Source: a bacterium (GTDB lineage Bacteria > Ratteibacteria > UBA8468 > B48-G9 > JAFGKM01). Taken from it: a stretch of DNA of 18,599 bases. Position 1 is the stretch's first letter. The number at the start of each line of letters is the position of its first letter. The stretch spans positions 1-18,599 of the forward strand of contig JAKPNC010000083.1 of assembly GCA_029548585.1 (NCBI GenBank), read 5' to 3'. Shown piece after piece: positions 1-7,507 of this stretch. The notes beneath the pieces are model-generated. The model made no database searches. It had not been told where the DNA came from and was given only the letters and a program-made list of their open reading frames with translations. The translations under genes were made by a program, and so were the position numbers.

Positions 1-183
1 AAGTACCTGTGAAAGAAGGGAGTCCGGGTAGAGGGCTATGGGAGAAATCATCTGAGTGAGCTCCTCCCTGGAAAACCTGTAATCTTCATAATCGTCCGCA
101 TATCCCGGACTTGCAGTGGGTGAGATGGCTAACGCCAATATTAACAGGAAGATGCTTTTTGCCGCCATGATTTTGTTTTTCAT
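1..183 (-). CDS. DUF3300 family exported protein, N-terminal part (cut by left edge)
   Basis: Reading the minus strand from an ATG at 183 gives 61 codons open to the window edge. The start follows a strong ribosome site, AAAGGAGGTG, at 191-200. Residues 1-29 form a signal peptide: lysines at 2, 4 and 9, then a hydrophobic stretch, then a small-residue region ending near GYA. The mature part then reads FSREELTQMISPIALYPDSL followed by LSQVL, which I recognise as the opening signature of DUF3300 proteins (LAPIALYPDxLLxQVL). The family is exported and has no established function. About 270 bases separate it from the upstream TPR gene on the same strand, with a possible terminator between, so it probably has its own promoter. 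Only the first part of the protein is present, so completeness cannot be judged. Confidence 0.82.
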   Translation of the reverse strand, partial: MKNKIMAAKSIFLLILALAISPTASPGYADDYEDYRFSREELTQMISPIALYPDSLLSQVL

Positions 184-236
184 TTTTTTCCACCTCCTTT
201 CTCTAAAAAGAATTCAAAAATTTTATTATCGCCTTT

Positions 237-245
237 TGATATTAT
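237..245 (+). promoter_or_regulatory. Possible extended -10 promoter (plus strand)
   Basis: TGATATTAT matches an extended -10 (TGn + TATTAT). No clear -35 is seen. It points into a non-coding stretch that ends at the hairpin at 405-427, so if real it would drive a short untranslated RNA of about 180 bases. AT-rich sequence gives such matches by chance. Confidence 0.25.
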
Positions 246-404
246 GACGGGTTTGGGTGGAAAAAGTTTAGTAAATGAGTCATCACGAAGGAATCATTAA
301 CAAGAATAAATGCTATCCGTGTAAAAGTCTGACATCTTATGAGAAAATGCGTAGATTTGCCGGGGATTTATCATCTTATGGGGATAGAAAAAATAAAGGT
401 CTTT

Positions 405-427
405 TTGCCGCGCCAACCGGGCGGCAA
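405..427 (-). terminator. Possible bidirectional terminator hairpin downstream of the TPR gene
   Basis: TTGCCGC (405-411) and GCGGCAA (421-427) form a perfect 7-bp inverted repeat around a 9-base loop. It lies about 29 bases past the stop of the TPR gene. Read on the minus strand, the U-rich tract comes about 10 bases after the stem (run of A on plus at 388-393). Read on the plus strand, TTCTTT follows directly. Neither tail is ideal, so this is only a fair terminator. Confidence 0.45.
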
Positions 428-455
428 TTCTTTCCGCAGGTAAAAAAAATTACAT

Positions 456-1346
456 TTATTTCTTTTCAAGCTGTTTAATGTTCTTTTCAGCTTCCCTCTT
501 GTCTCTTACCGTTACGTAAGGGGCCTCTGCCAATTTTTTCAATTCAGTGAGCGCTTCTCCATTCTTCTTCTCCGAAAGGTAGGATTGCGCAATCAGCATG
601 TGGGCGGAACTCCTGTAATTGGCAGGGGCTTTTTCGTCAGATATGATCCCTGACAATAATTCTCTTGCTTCGCCCAGGCTGGATTCTTTGATAAGGATCT
701 CCCCAATCGCGAGCCGGGCTTCCGTTACGTAATTGATTCTCTTGTCCCTGGTTTCGAACTCGCGGTAGCTCTTAATGGCTTCTGCGTATTTTTTTTCTGC
801 CTTATAGCCCCGGCCCATGTAAAGGAAGGCCATCGTCCTGGTGGATGCGTCCGCTCCCTCCATGCTTAATACTTTTTCTGCTTCCGTTATAGTCGCCTCG
901 CTATTCTTGTCTATCCAGTATGCCGTTGCCAGGCCCAGCTGTGCTCTTCCCTTGTAAATCCCTCCTGCGTCTTTCAATTCAAGAACCTTTGAAAAAGCCT
1001 GCCTGGATCCTTCCGTATCATTTTCGTTTCTCCAAAGGGTGTTTCCAATCTCGAGGAGGGCCTGTGATTTCTGTACATCCGTTATGCCTTCTGCCTGGAG
1101 CGCTTTTTCGTATTCCTGGCGAGCTTCCTTGAATTTTTTTTCTAATTGATACGTCGAAGCTATCATTAAGAGCAGGTTCGCGGCTTCTTTACCCTTGAGC
1201 CCCGGAAGATCCTTTTCAAATTCGGCCCGGGCTTCAGAATACTTCTTCTGTTTCAAAAGAGTCCTGCCTATGACTATGTCAGCAGACGAATTAAACGAAA
1301 GGGCAAGCATGATTAATAACGACACCAATAAGGATTTTTTTATCAT
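456..1346 (-). CDS. Exported tetratricopeptide-repeat protein
   Basis: A 296-residue protein with an N-terminal signal peptide (MIKKSLLVSLLIMLALS, cleavage likely near NSSA at about residue 22). The rest is a string of helical pairs of TPR type. Recognisable units include LLKQKKYSEARAEFEK near the start, STYQLEKKFKEARQEYEKAL around 65-90, GYKAEKKYAEAIKSYREF around 180-200 and SYLSEKKNGEALTELKKL near 265. The C-terminus is lysine-rich. TPR arrays are protein-binding scaffolds, so a periplasmic assembly or adaptor role is a reasonable inference, but no partner is evident. The ATG at 1346 is preceded by AAGGAGGAG. A good promoter lies at 1398-1425. The gene diverges from the DUF3142 gene and may be monocistronic. 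Confidence 0.85.
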   Translation of the reverse strand: MIKKSLLVSLLIMLALSFNSSADIVIGRTLLKQKKYSEARAEFEKDLPGLKGKEAANLLLMIASTYQLEKKFKEARQEYEKALQAEGITDVQKSQALLEIGNTLWRNENDTEGSRQAFSKVLELKDAGGIYKGRAQLGLATAYWIDKNSEATITEAEKVLSMEGADASTRTMAFLYMGRGYKAEKKYAEAIKSYREFETRDKRINYVTEARLAIGEILIKESSLGEARELLSGIISDEKAPANYRSSAHMLIAQSYLSEKKNGEALTELKKLAEAPYVTVRDKREAEKNIKQLEKK

Positions 1347-1397
1347 CTTTTCTCCTCCTTTTTTTCGCTGCGTTAACAGGCACGCGCCGTTTTTCTT

Positions 1398-1425
1398 ATT
1401 ATACAGTATATCCGGCTTATTTCAA
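1398..1425 (-). promoter_or_regulatory. Sigma70-type promoter of the TPR gene
   Basis: On the minus strand, TTGAAA (1420-1425), a 16-base spacer and a perfect TATAAT (1398-1403). Transcription would start near 1391, giving a leader of about 45 bases ahead of the TPR start. Confidence 0.7.
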
Positions 1426-1464
1426 GACACCCGGTTGAAAAACAAGGCGCCCGGTGATGTTTAA

Positions 1465-1473
1465 TGATATAAT
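1465..1473 (+). promoter_or_regulatory. Extended -10 promoter of the DUF3142/CGPYFP operon
   Basis: TGATATAAT is a consensus extended -10 (TG + A + TATAAT). No -35 at the right spacing is visible; the extended element can compensate. Predicted transcription start is about 1480. A TTG start at 1473 would sit inside the promoter, so translation more likely begins at the GTG at 1512. Confidence 0.6.
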
Positions 1474-1511
1474 TGCTATGTCCTGCAGCTTTAAGCCGTA
1501 CGGGGAAAAAT

Positions 1512-2288
1512 GTGATTGTAAGATACTGGATATCAATATTGATTCAACTCATGCTGTTTCAACCGGTCATGCTCTATGCCCGTCCCCCGGAGATATCTCC
1601 GCGTGTTGTGTTATGGGCATGGGAAAGGAGAGAGAATCTGCTCTTCCTTGAAGGTTCCGGGATTGAAGCGGCTTTTTACGCAGGTACGATTATTTTCGAC
1701 AGGGATTCTACCGTGCTACGGCCCCGCCTGAATCCTCTTGTGGCGCCGGAAGGGCTTCCTCTTACAGCCGTATTCAGGCTCGAGAACATGCAGTCCGGCC
1801 CGCCTTCCGGAGTACAGGCCGAAGAGGCCGTGCTGATCATATCCGGGATGTGTTCCGGCAGAAAACTTTACGGTGTACAGATTGATTATGACTCAAGGAT
1901 TTCGGAGAGAGGGTTTTACGCCGCCCTCCTGCGGGATCTCAGGAAAAAAATGCCGCCCGGTTTCAGGCTGTCGATAACGGCCCTCGCTTCATGGAGCCAT
2001 ATGGGGAGTTTTATAGATGATCTCGAAGTGGATGAAGCCGTGCCCATGCTTTTCAGGATGGGGCCTGACGGGGCGCTTGTCAGGAAGGGATTTGCCGGAG
2101 GTTCATTTATGAAGGCTTCCAGGTGCAGCGGAGTTGTCGGGATATCCCTTGATGAGCCCCTGCCGGCGCCGGAGTACCTCAGGAACAGAAAGATATACAT
2201 ATTCAGTCCACATTCGTGGACGCCTGAAATTTTCGGGGATGCATTGCTTAAAATAAGGAGGCATATGAATGGGGAGGATTTGCCATGA
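1512..2288 (+). CDS. DUF3142-like exported protein
   Basis: I chose the GTG at 1512 (258 residues). It follows GGGGA at 1502-1506, lies about 32 bases after the predicted transcription start, and gives a compact signal peptide (MIVRYWISILIQLMLF, ending near LYA at 21-23). The longer TTG start at 1473 overlaps the -10 element. Conserved-looking blocks are VVLWAWERRENLLFL (32-46), VQIDYD (122-127), LSITALASW (153-161) and DEAVPMLFRMG (174-184). They match my memory of DUF3142, where an acidic VQxDyD motif and a serine-threonine-aligned strand suggest a TIM-barrel-like, glycosidase-like fold; that fold is inference. Function is unknown. The TGA overlaps the next ATG by four bases, so the two genes are very probably translationally coupled. 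Confidence 0.72.
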   Translation: MIVRYWISILIQLMLFQPVMLYARPPEISPRVVLWAWERRENLLFLEGSGIEAAFYAGTIIFDRDSTVLRPRLNPLVAPEGLPLTAVFRLENMQSGPPSGVQAEEAVLIISGMCSGRKLYGVQIDYDSRISERGFYAALLRDLRKKMPPGFRLSITALASWSHMGSFIDDLEVDEAVPMLFRMGPDGALVRKGFAGGSFMKASRCSGVVGISLDEPLPAPEYLRNRKIYIFSPHSWTPEIFGDALLKIRRHMNGEDLP

Positions 2289-4474
2289 AAAGGCTCTTTT
2301 TACCAGTTTTTGCAGGCATTCTGTTATACTGTGTGAACCTGCAGGCTTGCGGGCCGTATTTCCCTGTCTATTTCAGCTCTGCGGAAGAAATATCTTCCAT
2401 AGATACGCCACATATATATAAAAGGGATTTTTCGGGAATGTCACCCGGGATAATCTTTCCTGGATGGCGCATTCCTTTTCTCTACCAGTCATACAGGGGG
2501 ATGACAACGGGAGATGCAAACATGCTGGTTCTGCCGGGAATCTCCGATGCGGCTGCTCATATGGACTGGCTTGCGGCAAGAAAGACCGTCACCGGCCAGC
2601 CTGCGGAAGTTAACAATTGGGCTGAGGGGGAGGATTACGCCTATTTTAAAAACTACCTGGACGATGCTTTTCATACCGCGGTAAATACGCTTAACGATCG
2701 CAGGAAGGTTTTCAGCAGGAAAGACCTGATGATATGGCTTGAGGGGCAGGATGAAGTCTTCGGAAGCCTTAAAGGAAGGCTTTTTGATGAAGAATTTGAG
2801 AAATCCATCACGAATCCGCTTCTCAGGTATGACAGGCAGTACCAGAGGGCGGCCGCCTCTTTCTACGAAAGGAGGTATCCTCAGGCGGAAGGACTTTTCA
2901 GGGAGATTGCGGGAAATCCCGAACATCCGTGGAAGTCGTACGCGGCCCTTGCGGTGGGAAGAACGCTGATACGCAGGGCAAATGCGGAGTTTGATGCGGA
3001 GATGAAAAGATCCGGCGACAGGCAGGAAGGAGCGAATAATGCGAGGATAGCGAGAGATGAATGGTTGAAAAAAGCAGGCGGAGAGTTAGAAAAAGTTTTG
3101 GGAGATACAACGTTTATGTCCGTATATCCTTCTGCCGGGAGGTTGAGAGAATACATCATGTTCAGGCTTGAACCGGGCAGGAGGATGCTGGAGGCTGAAA
3201 AGGTATTGATCTCTGCAAAACACCCTTCGGAACTGGGATGGAACCTGCGGGATTTTTCTATGCTGTACGCAAGCATGAGAAAGGAAGACAGGGATTTCAT
3301 CCTGCGGGAAGGGGGGGATTTTGCTCAGTGGCTTCTCTCATTCCAGGATGAGCAGGGAAAGCTTGCGGATTTTGCGGCGGTACGTTACCTTAAAACAAAA
3401 TCTCTACCCTGGCTTGTCGCAAGTCTCAGAATCATGTCTTCGGACAACCCTTACCGGGAGGAAATCCTCAAAAGCGCTTCCGAAATCCCGGAATCATCTC
3501 CTGCATACCTGAGCGCAAGGTACTACTATTTCTCCTATCTCATAAAATCGGATTTTGACAGGAACAGGCTTGCCGGCGAACTGGATTCATTCATAAAGAC
3601 AATAGACCGGGCAAAAGACCCTGTTTCGTGGAACTGTTTTACCGGACTCCTGATGCGGGTTTCCTTAACCATGGAGGATGTCCTGAAACATTCCCTGAGG
3701 AAAGTTGCTGCAGTATCATACGATTATGGCCATGAATTTCCAGGGGACGCCGTACTGCTTGATAAAAATGTCCGGTTATTTTTCAACAGGCATATGCCCC
3801 TCGACATGTGGATGGAAATCGTTTTGAGGGACGACCTTTTTACGCCGGCGATAATGAAGCAGATGCGTTTTACTGCCTTCCTGAGGGCTGTTCTCCTCAG
3901 GGATTTTAACGCGGCAGAAAAGGCCGCTCTGAAACTTTCGGAAAACGATTCCAGTACCAGGGAAGATTTCCGTCCTTTCCTGGAGAGCCGCAGCATGGAA
4001 CGGAAAAAATTTGAAGCAGTCTATTTTATCCTTCGGTATCCCAGGCTCAACGTCATGCTTGATTCAGCCTCCGAGGAAATAATCGTGGAAAATATTCCCT
4101 TGGACAGGCGGGATGTCTACCGCAGGAACTGGTGGGGTACGGATACGGAACGGGAAGAAAACGAACTTTCAGAGATTGAATTCATGCTTGATTTTCAGCC
4201 TGAAGGCGCAGCCGAAAGGGCAGGGGTTGAAAATAAGCTCATGTCTTCAATCGTGGCGCCGAACTACCTTGCGGAATCCGTCATAAAGTACGCCGGCGCC
4301 AATCCGAAAGATGAAAGGGTTCTGGAAGCCCTGCATCTTGCGGTGCAGGCAACGAGATATGCGGGTTCCAGGGACGAAAAAACCGGAGATTATTCGCGCA
4401 GGGCGTTTGAAATTCTGCACAGGAGATATCCGTCCAGCAAGTGGACAGGGAAAACTCCCTACTGGTACCGGTAA
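2285..4474 (+). CDS. Large exported CGPYFP-type protein of unknown function (partner of DUF3142)
   Basis: A 729-residue protein with a signal peptide followed by LQACGPYFP (19-27). The cysteine at 22 could be lipidated, although Q at -2 is not a standard lipobox residue, so export without lipidation is also possible. A helical TPR-like stretch occurs near 186-235 (YQRAAASFYERRYPQAEGLF and following). The remainder is charged and mostly helical. The C-terminus ends HRRYPSSKWTGKTPYWYR. From memory, proteins opening with CGPxFP after the signal peptide and closing with TPYWYK are often encoded next to DUF3142 genes. Their function is not established. The ATG overlaps the upstream stop (ATGA) and has GGGGAGG about seven bases before it. 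I see no catalytic motif. Confidence 0.75.
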   Translation: MKRLFLPVFAGILLYCVNLQACGPYFPVYFSSAEEISSIDTPHIYKRDFSGMSPGIIFPGWRIPFLYQSYRGMTTGDANMLVLPGISDAAAHMDWLAARKTVTGQPAEVNNWAEGEDYAYFKNYLDDAFHTAVNTLNDRRKVFSRKDLMIWLEGQDEVFGSLKGRLFDEEFEKSITNPLLRYDRQYQRAAASFYERRYPQAEGLFREIAGNPEHPWKSYAALAVGRTLIRRANAEFDAEMKRSGDRQEGANNARIARDEWLKKAGGELEKVLGDTTFMSVYPSAGRLREYIMFRLEPGRRMLEAEKVLISAKHPSELGWNLRDFSMLYASMRKEDRDFILREGGDFAQWLLSFQDEQGKLADFAAVRYLKTKSLPWLVASLRIMSSDNPYREEILKSASEIPESSPAYLSARYYYFSYLIKSDFDRNRLAGELDSFIKTIDRAKDPVSWNCFTGLLMRVSLTMEDVLKHSLRKVAAVSYDYGHEFPGDAVLLDKNVRLFFNRHMPLDMWMEIVLRDDLFTPAIMKQMRFTAFLRAVLLRDFNAAEKAALKLSENDSSTREDFRPFLESRSMERKKFEAVYFILRYPRLNVMLDSASEEIIVENIPLDRRDVYRRNWWGTDTEREENELSEIEFMLDFQPEGAAERAGVENKLMSSIVAPNYLAESVIKYAGANPKDERVLEALHLAVQATRYAGSRDEKTGDYSRRAFEILHRRYPSSKWTGKTPYWYR

Positions 4475-4692
4475 ATATTCAATCTCCTGAAGATTTACAA
4501 ATCAAAGGATAATAGAGAATGAGATTTAATGAGGATTTGTGCAGTTTATTTATTGACTGTCGCGTAAGCAATGCCGCATGGTGTCATGAGAGTAATCTTG
4601 CCCCGTCCCATGGGGCGTTATGTGAGACGGAAATTCTCTTTTGTATTTGCAGCGTGCCCTTCTGCGACAAAACTTCAGCGGAGAAGGATTCG
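4475..4692. other. Intergenic region between convergent genes
   Basis: 218 bases between the stops of the CGPYFP-type gene and the GH172 gene. Reading frames here show no ribosome site or recognisable protein. A 5-bp GC stem with a 7-base loop (4600-4616) lacks a U-tract, so I do not call it a terminator. I see nothing else of note. Confidence 0.5.
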
Positions 4693-5751
4693 TCAGATGA
4701 CTTCGAGGCTCTCCCTGCAGGGAAGTCCTTTGAATTGTTTAGTCGGAAGTTCCTGGTACCAGAAAGCAACGGACGATATGTCGTCCTGGAGCGGAAGATA
4801 CCTGTGCCCGCTGCGCCATCCGAGAGCCTGGATGGTTACCCTGATATTTTTTTTGAACCTCACCGGGTCTGTTATGTGCCAGCGGTATAAACCAAATCTC
4901 GTCTGGGAACTGAATATTCCGTCAGGTCTTACGACCTGTGGAAGACCCGCGTAAGCGGTCGTAAATTCTTCGTACTCTTTTGTTTCCTTGTTTTGAAATC
5001 CGTATGAACCGCAGAAGTAATCTTCGGTTCCCGTGCCGCATATCGTGGGGAATTCCCTGTCTCCGTCGAGAAAGAATTTTATCTCGCCTTCTCCCCACCA
5101 GCCGGAATTGTTGACGCCCCATGCCATGTATGTCCCTGCGTACCTTCCCCTGCCTTCCACTCCGTCGAGGATTGTATAAACTTCCCTGTATGGCAGGGGA
5201 TTTGTCCTTCTGAAGGATGCATGGAAATATCCCGCGTTGTCGTCCACCTTGCCCAGAGAATAGTTGATTTGATAGTAAACCGTAACGATTTCATCCGAGA
5301 TGTTTTCAAGGGTAATCCGGCATCTCTTCCTGAAGGGCATTTGCCAGTATGAATTGAAGCCGTTCCAAGGATTAACGCACAGGGCGAGGGAATTAATCCG
5401 GCATGGTTTTTCCCATCCGCATCCGAAGAAATCTCCCACGGGACATTCTACGGAAGGCGTCTCCTGACCGTCCCAGTAGATGCGCAGAATGTTGAAACGC
5501 CATCTCCCGCCGGCCGCCATCCATATCTGCTCTACGGTTCCGGGACCTTCAATATCTGCAAGTTCAAACACGCTTTTTGGTTCAATCCTGACGCTCGGAG
5601 ATACCTTCCATCCTTGTCCGAGGTCCCGGGCGCATTGTTCGCCTGTTCCTTCGGTCGCCATGCCTCCCCTGCCTTTTTCACCCCTGAAATTCTCGGCGCT
5701 TATGGAGCGCGATTCGGCAGAATCAAGCATGCTCAGGTTTTTCATATCCAT
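4693..5751 (-). CDS. GH172 (DUF2961) family glycoside hydrolase
   Basis: 352 residues, the usual length for a single-domain DUF2961 protein. It opens with SRSISAENFRGEKGRGG (14-30), matching the family signature SxSaEnxtGxKGgG. The central block GWWGEGEIKFFLDGD (217-231) runs into FPTICGTGTEDYF (234-246). Glutamates in these two blocks (221 or 223, and 243) correspond to the region holding the catalytic pair in characterised GH172 enzymes (E270 and E291 in the Bifidobacterium dentium difructose-anhydride synthase, from memory). Known members act on alpha-fructofuranosides or alpha-D-arabinofuranosides. No signal peptide is present, so it is probably cytoplasmic. GGGAG seven bases before the ATG supports the start. 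It is the last gene of a minus-strand cluster, 84 bases after the NAD synthetase. The sugar substrate cannot be read from sequence. Confidence 0.85.
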   Translation of the reverse strand: MDMKNLSMLDSAESRSISAENFRGEKGRGGMATEGTGEQCARDLGQGWKVSPSVRIEPKSVFELADIEGPGTVEQIWMAAGGRWRFNILRIYWDGQETPSVECPVGDFFGCGWEKPCRINSLALCVNPWNGFNSYWQMPFRKRCRITLENISDEIVTVYYQINYSLGKVDDNAGYFHASFRRTNPLPYREVYTILDGVEGRGRYAGTYMAWGVNNSGWWGEGEIKFFLDGDREFPTICGTGTEDYFCGSYGFQNKETKEYEEFTTAYAGLPQVVRPDGIFSSQTRFGLYRWHITDPVRFKKNIRVTIQALGWRSGHRYLPLQDDISSVAFWYQELPTKQFKGLPCRESLEVI

Positions 5752-5835
5752 TTTATTTCTCCCTGATTTCAGCCTTTTCCCAGTTTTCCCAGGCCATTGC
5801 GCTTTTCAAAGAACCAAAGTTTTGAGATGTCCTGT

Positions 5836-7506
5836 TCAAGTACGGTAAAGATTTGTGATGGGAATTCTCCTGTCCTTTCCAAGCGCTCTCGGGGTTATTT
5901 TTATTCCCGGAGGCGCCTGCCTTCTCTTATATTCGCTCCTGTCGACCATCCTTATGACCTTTTTAACGGTTTCTTCGTCAAAACCGGATTCGGCGATATC
6001 CATGCATCCCCAGTCTTTCTCGATGTATTTTTTAAGTATCTCGTCGAGAATATCATAGGGCGGCAGGGTGTCCTGGTCCTTCTGCCCGTGCCTCAATTCT
6101 GCCGTGGGCGCTTTTGTCAATACGTTTTCCGGCATTACCCTGCCGACGGTATTCCTGTACCTTGCCAGGCGGTAAACGAATGTCTTGTAAACATCCTTTA
6201 GTACCCCGAAACCGCCTGCCATGTCACCGTAAAGAGTGGAGTACCCCACGCTCATCTCGGACTTGTTACCCGTTATGAGGACGAGATGGCCGAACTTGTT
6301 TGATATCGCCATGAGTATGTTGCCCCTGATCCTTGCCTGGAGATTCTCCTCTGCCGTATCCGGTTTTTTTTCGCCGAAGGCCGGCTTCAGAAGTTCGAGA
6401 TATTTTGAGAATACTTCGTCTATGGGAATCTCCATGAATGTTATCCCGAGGTTTTCGGCTGTCTCCCCGGCATCCCTGGCAGACTCGGCCGAGGTATACC
6501 TGGAGGGCATGAGTATTCCCGTTACGTTCTCCCTGCCCATGGCATCAGCCGCTATGGCAGCGACGAGCGCCGAGTCTATGCCGCCGCTGAGTCCTAACAC
6601 GGCTTTCCTGAAGCCGTTCTTTGAGGCATAATCCCTGAGTCCGGTCATAAGTCCGGTATAAACCTCTTCCTCTATGGATGGCCTGTGACACTTTTCCTTT
6701 TCTATTTCCGGCTTGTCGCCTGCAACCGGGATTCCTGCCGGGATGGCGCCTTTGACCTTGCGGACTTTTCCGCCGGCGGGCAGGTCTGCAAAAAGGAGCC
6801 TTTCAGTGAAAGCGCCGGCTCTTGCCGATATCTTTCCGGACCTGTCTGCCAGGAAGCTGCTGCCGTCAAAGAGGAGTTCGTCCTGGCCTCCCACAAGGTT
6901 GGTGTAGCATACGGAAATGCCTCTTTCCATGCAGTGTTTCCTGGCCAGATCCTCCCTTTCATCGGTCTTGCCACAGTGGTAGGGTGACGCGCTTATGTTG
7001 AACACCAGTTCGGCCCCCATTTCAGCTTCTTGCCGAATTGGTCCGTCCATGCGCCACATGTCTTCGCATATCGTTACCCCGAAGCAGAAGCCGCCCATGT
7101 CGAAAACCATGGGTTCTCTCCCCGGCGCAAAATACCTTTTCTCGTCAAAGACTCCGTAGTTTGGAAGGATGATCTTGTGGTAGGTTGAAATTATTTTTCC
7201 CCTGTATATAACTGCCGCGCTGTTGTATAAAAGATCGTCTTTCCTGTCAACGAAGCCTGCAACCACCATGGTGTCTGCCGTATTCTCAATGATGTACCCG
7301 AGCCCGTCGAGGTTATCCTGGATGCAAGAAGGCCTCAGCAGGAGGTCTTCGGGCGGGTAACCGGTCACGGAGAGTTCCGGGAAAAGAAGGATGTCCGCCT
7401 TCTTTTCCCCCGCCTGCCGGATGTAAGATACCATTTTCAGGCAGTTGCCCTTTATGTCACCGACAGTGGTGTTGATCTGTCCCATCGCGATTCTTATTAT
7501 ATTCAT
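5836..7506 (-). CDS. nadE: Glutamine-dependent NAD+ synthetase
   Basis: Converts nicotinic acid adenine dinucleotide to NAD+ using ammonia released from glutamine. I start it at the ATG at 7506 (556 residues) because MNIIRIAMGQINTTVGDIKG is the normal family N-terminus; a longer frame would run through the lipA coding sequence. The N-terminal nitrilase-type amidase has its Glu-Lys-Cys triad at E44 (FPELSVTGYPPEDL), K111 (YHKIILPNYGVFDEKRYF) and C147 (GVTICEDMW). The C-terminal synthetase has the ATP pyrophosphatase loop LSGGIDSA (306-313), then TGNKSEMSVGYSTLYGDMAG and LTKAPTAELRHGQKDQDTLP. All key residues are intact. One base separates its start from the lipA stop (TGACATG), with no strong ribosome site, so it probably depends on coupling to lipA. 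Confidence 0.96.
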   Translation of the reverse strand: MNIIRIAMGQINTTVGDIKGNCLKMVSYIRQAGEKKADILLFPELSVTGYPPEDLLLRPSCIQDNLDGLGYIIENTADTMVVAGFVDRKDDLLYNSAAVIYRGKIISTYHKIILPNYGVFDEKRYFAPGREPMVFDMGGFCFGVTICEDMWRMDGPIRQEAEMGAELVFNISASPYHCGKTDEREDLARKHCMERGISVCYTNLVGGQDELLFDGSSFLADRSGKISARAGAFTERLLFADLPAGGKVRKVKGAIPAGIPVAGDKPEIEKEKCHRPSIEEEVYTGLMTGLRDYASKNGFRKAVLGLSGGIDSALVAAIAADAMGRENVTGILMPSRYTSAESARDAGETAENLGITFMEIPIDEVFSKYLELLKPAFGEKKPDTAEENLQARIRGNILMAISNKFGHLVLITGNKSEMSVGYSTLYGDMAGGFGVLKDVYKTFVYRLARYRNTVGRVMPENVLTKAPTAELRHGQKDQDTLPPYDILDEILKKYIEKDWGCMDIAESGFDEETVKKVIRMVDRSEYKRRQAPPGIKITPRALGKDRRIPITNLYRT

Positions 7507-7507
7507 G

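Larger units (their letters stand above)
184..455. other. AT-rich intergenic region between the TPR and DUF3300 genes
   Basis: No convincing gene is seen here. A 67-codon reading frame at 275-478 (plus) lacks a ribosome site, runs into the 3' end of the TPR gene and resembles nothing I know. What can be seen: an extended -10 like sequence on the plus strand (237-245), a direct repeat CATCTTATG at 333-341 and 372-380, and a perfect 7-bp inverted repeat at 405-427. The region must also hold the promoter of the DUF3300 gene, which I could not assign. Confidence 0.5.

Noticed and set aside
275..478. 67-codon plus-strand frame in the left intergenic region
   Set aside because: No ribosome site, no recognisable protein, and it runs into the 3' end of the TPR gene on the other strand.
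1473..1511. Upstream TTG start for the DUF3142 gene
   Set aside because: It lies within the -10 element and has no ribosome site; the GTG at 1512 gives a better signal peptide.
4600..4616. GCCCC/GGGGC hairpin as a terminator for the GH172 cluster
   Set aside because: Only 5 bp of stem, no U-tract on either strand, and 77 bases from the stop codon.
4519..4954. Plus-strand frames opposite the GH172 gene and in the adjoining gap
   Set aside because: They overlap a clear family gene antisense and show no domain or ribosome site.
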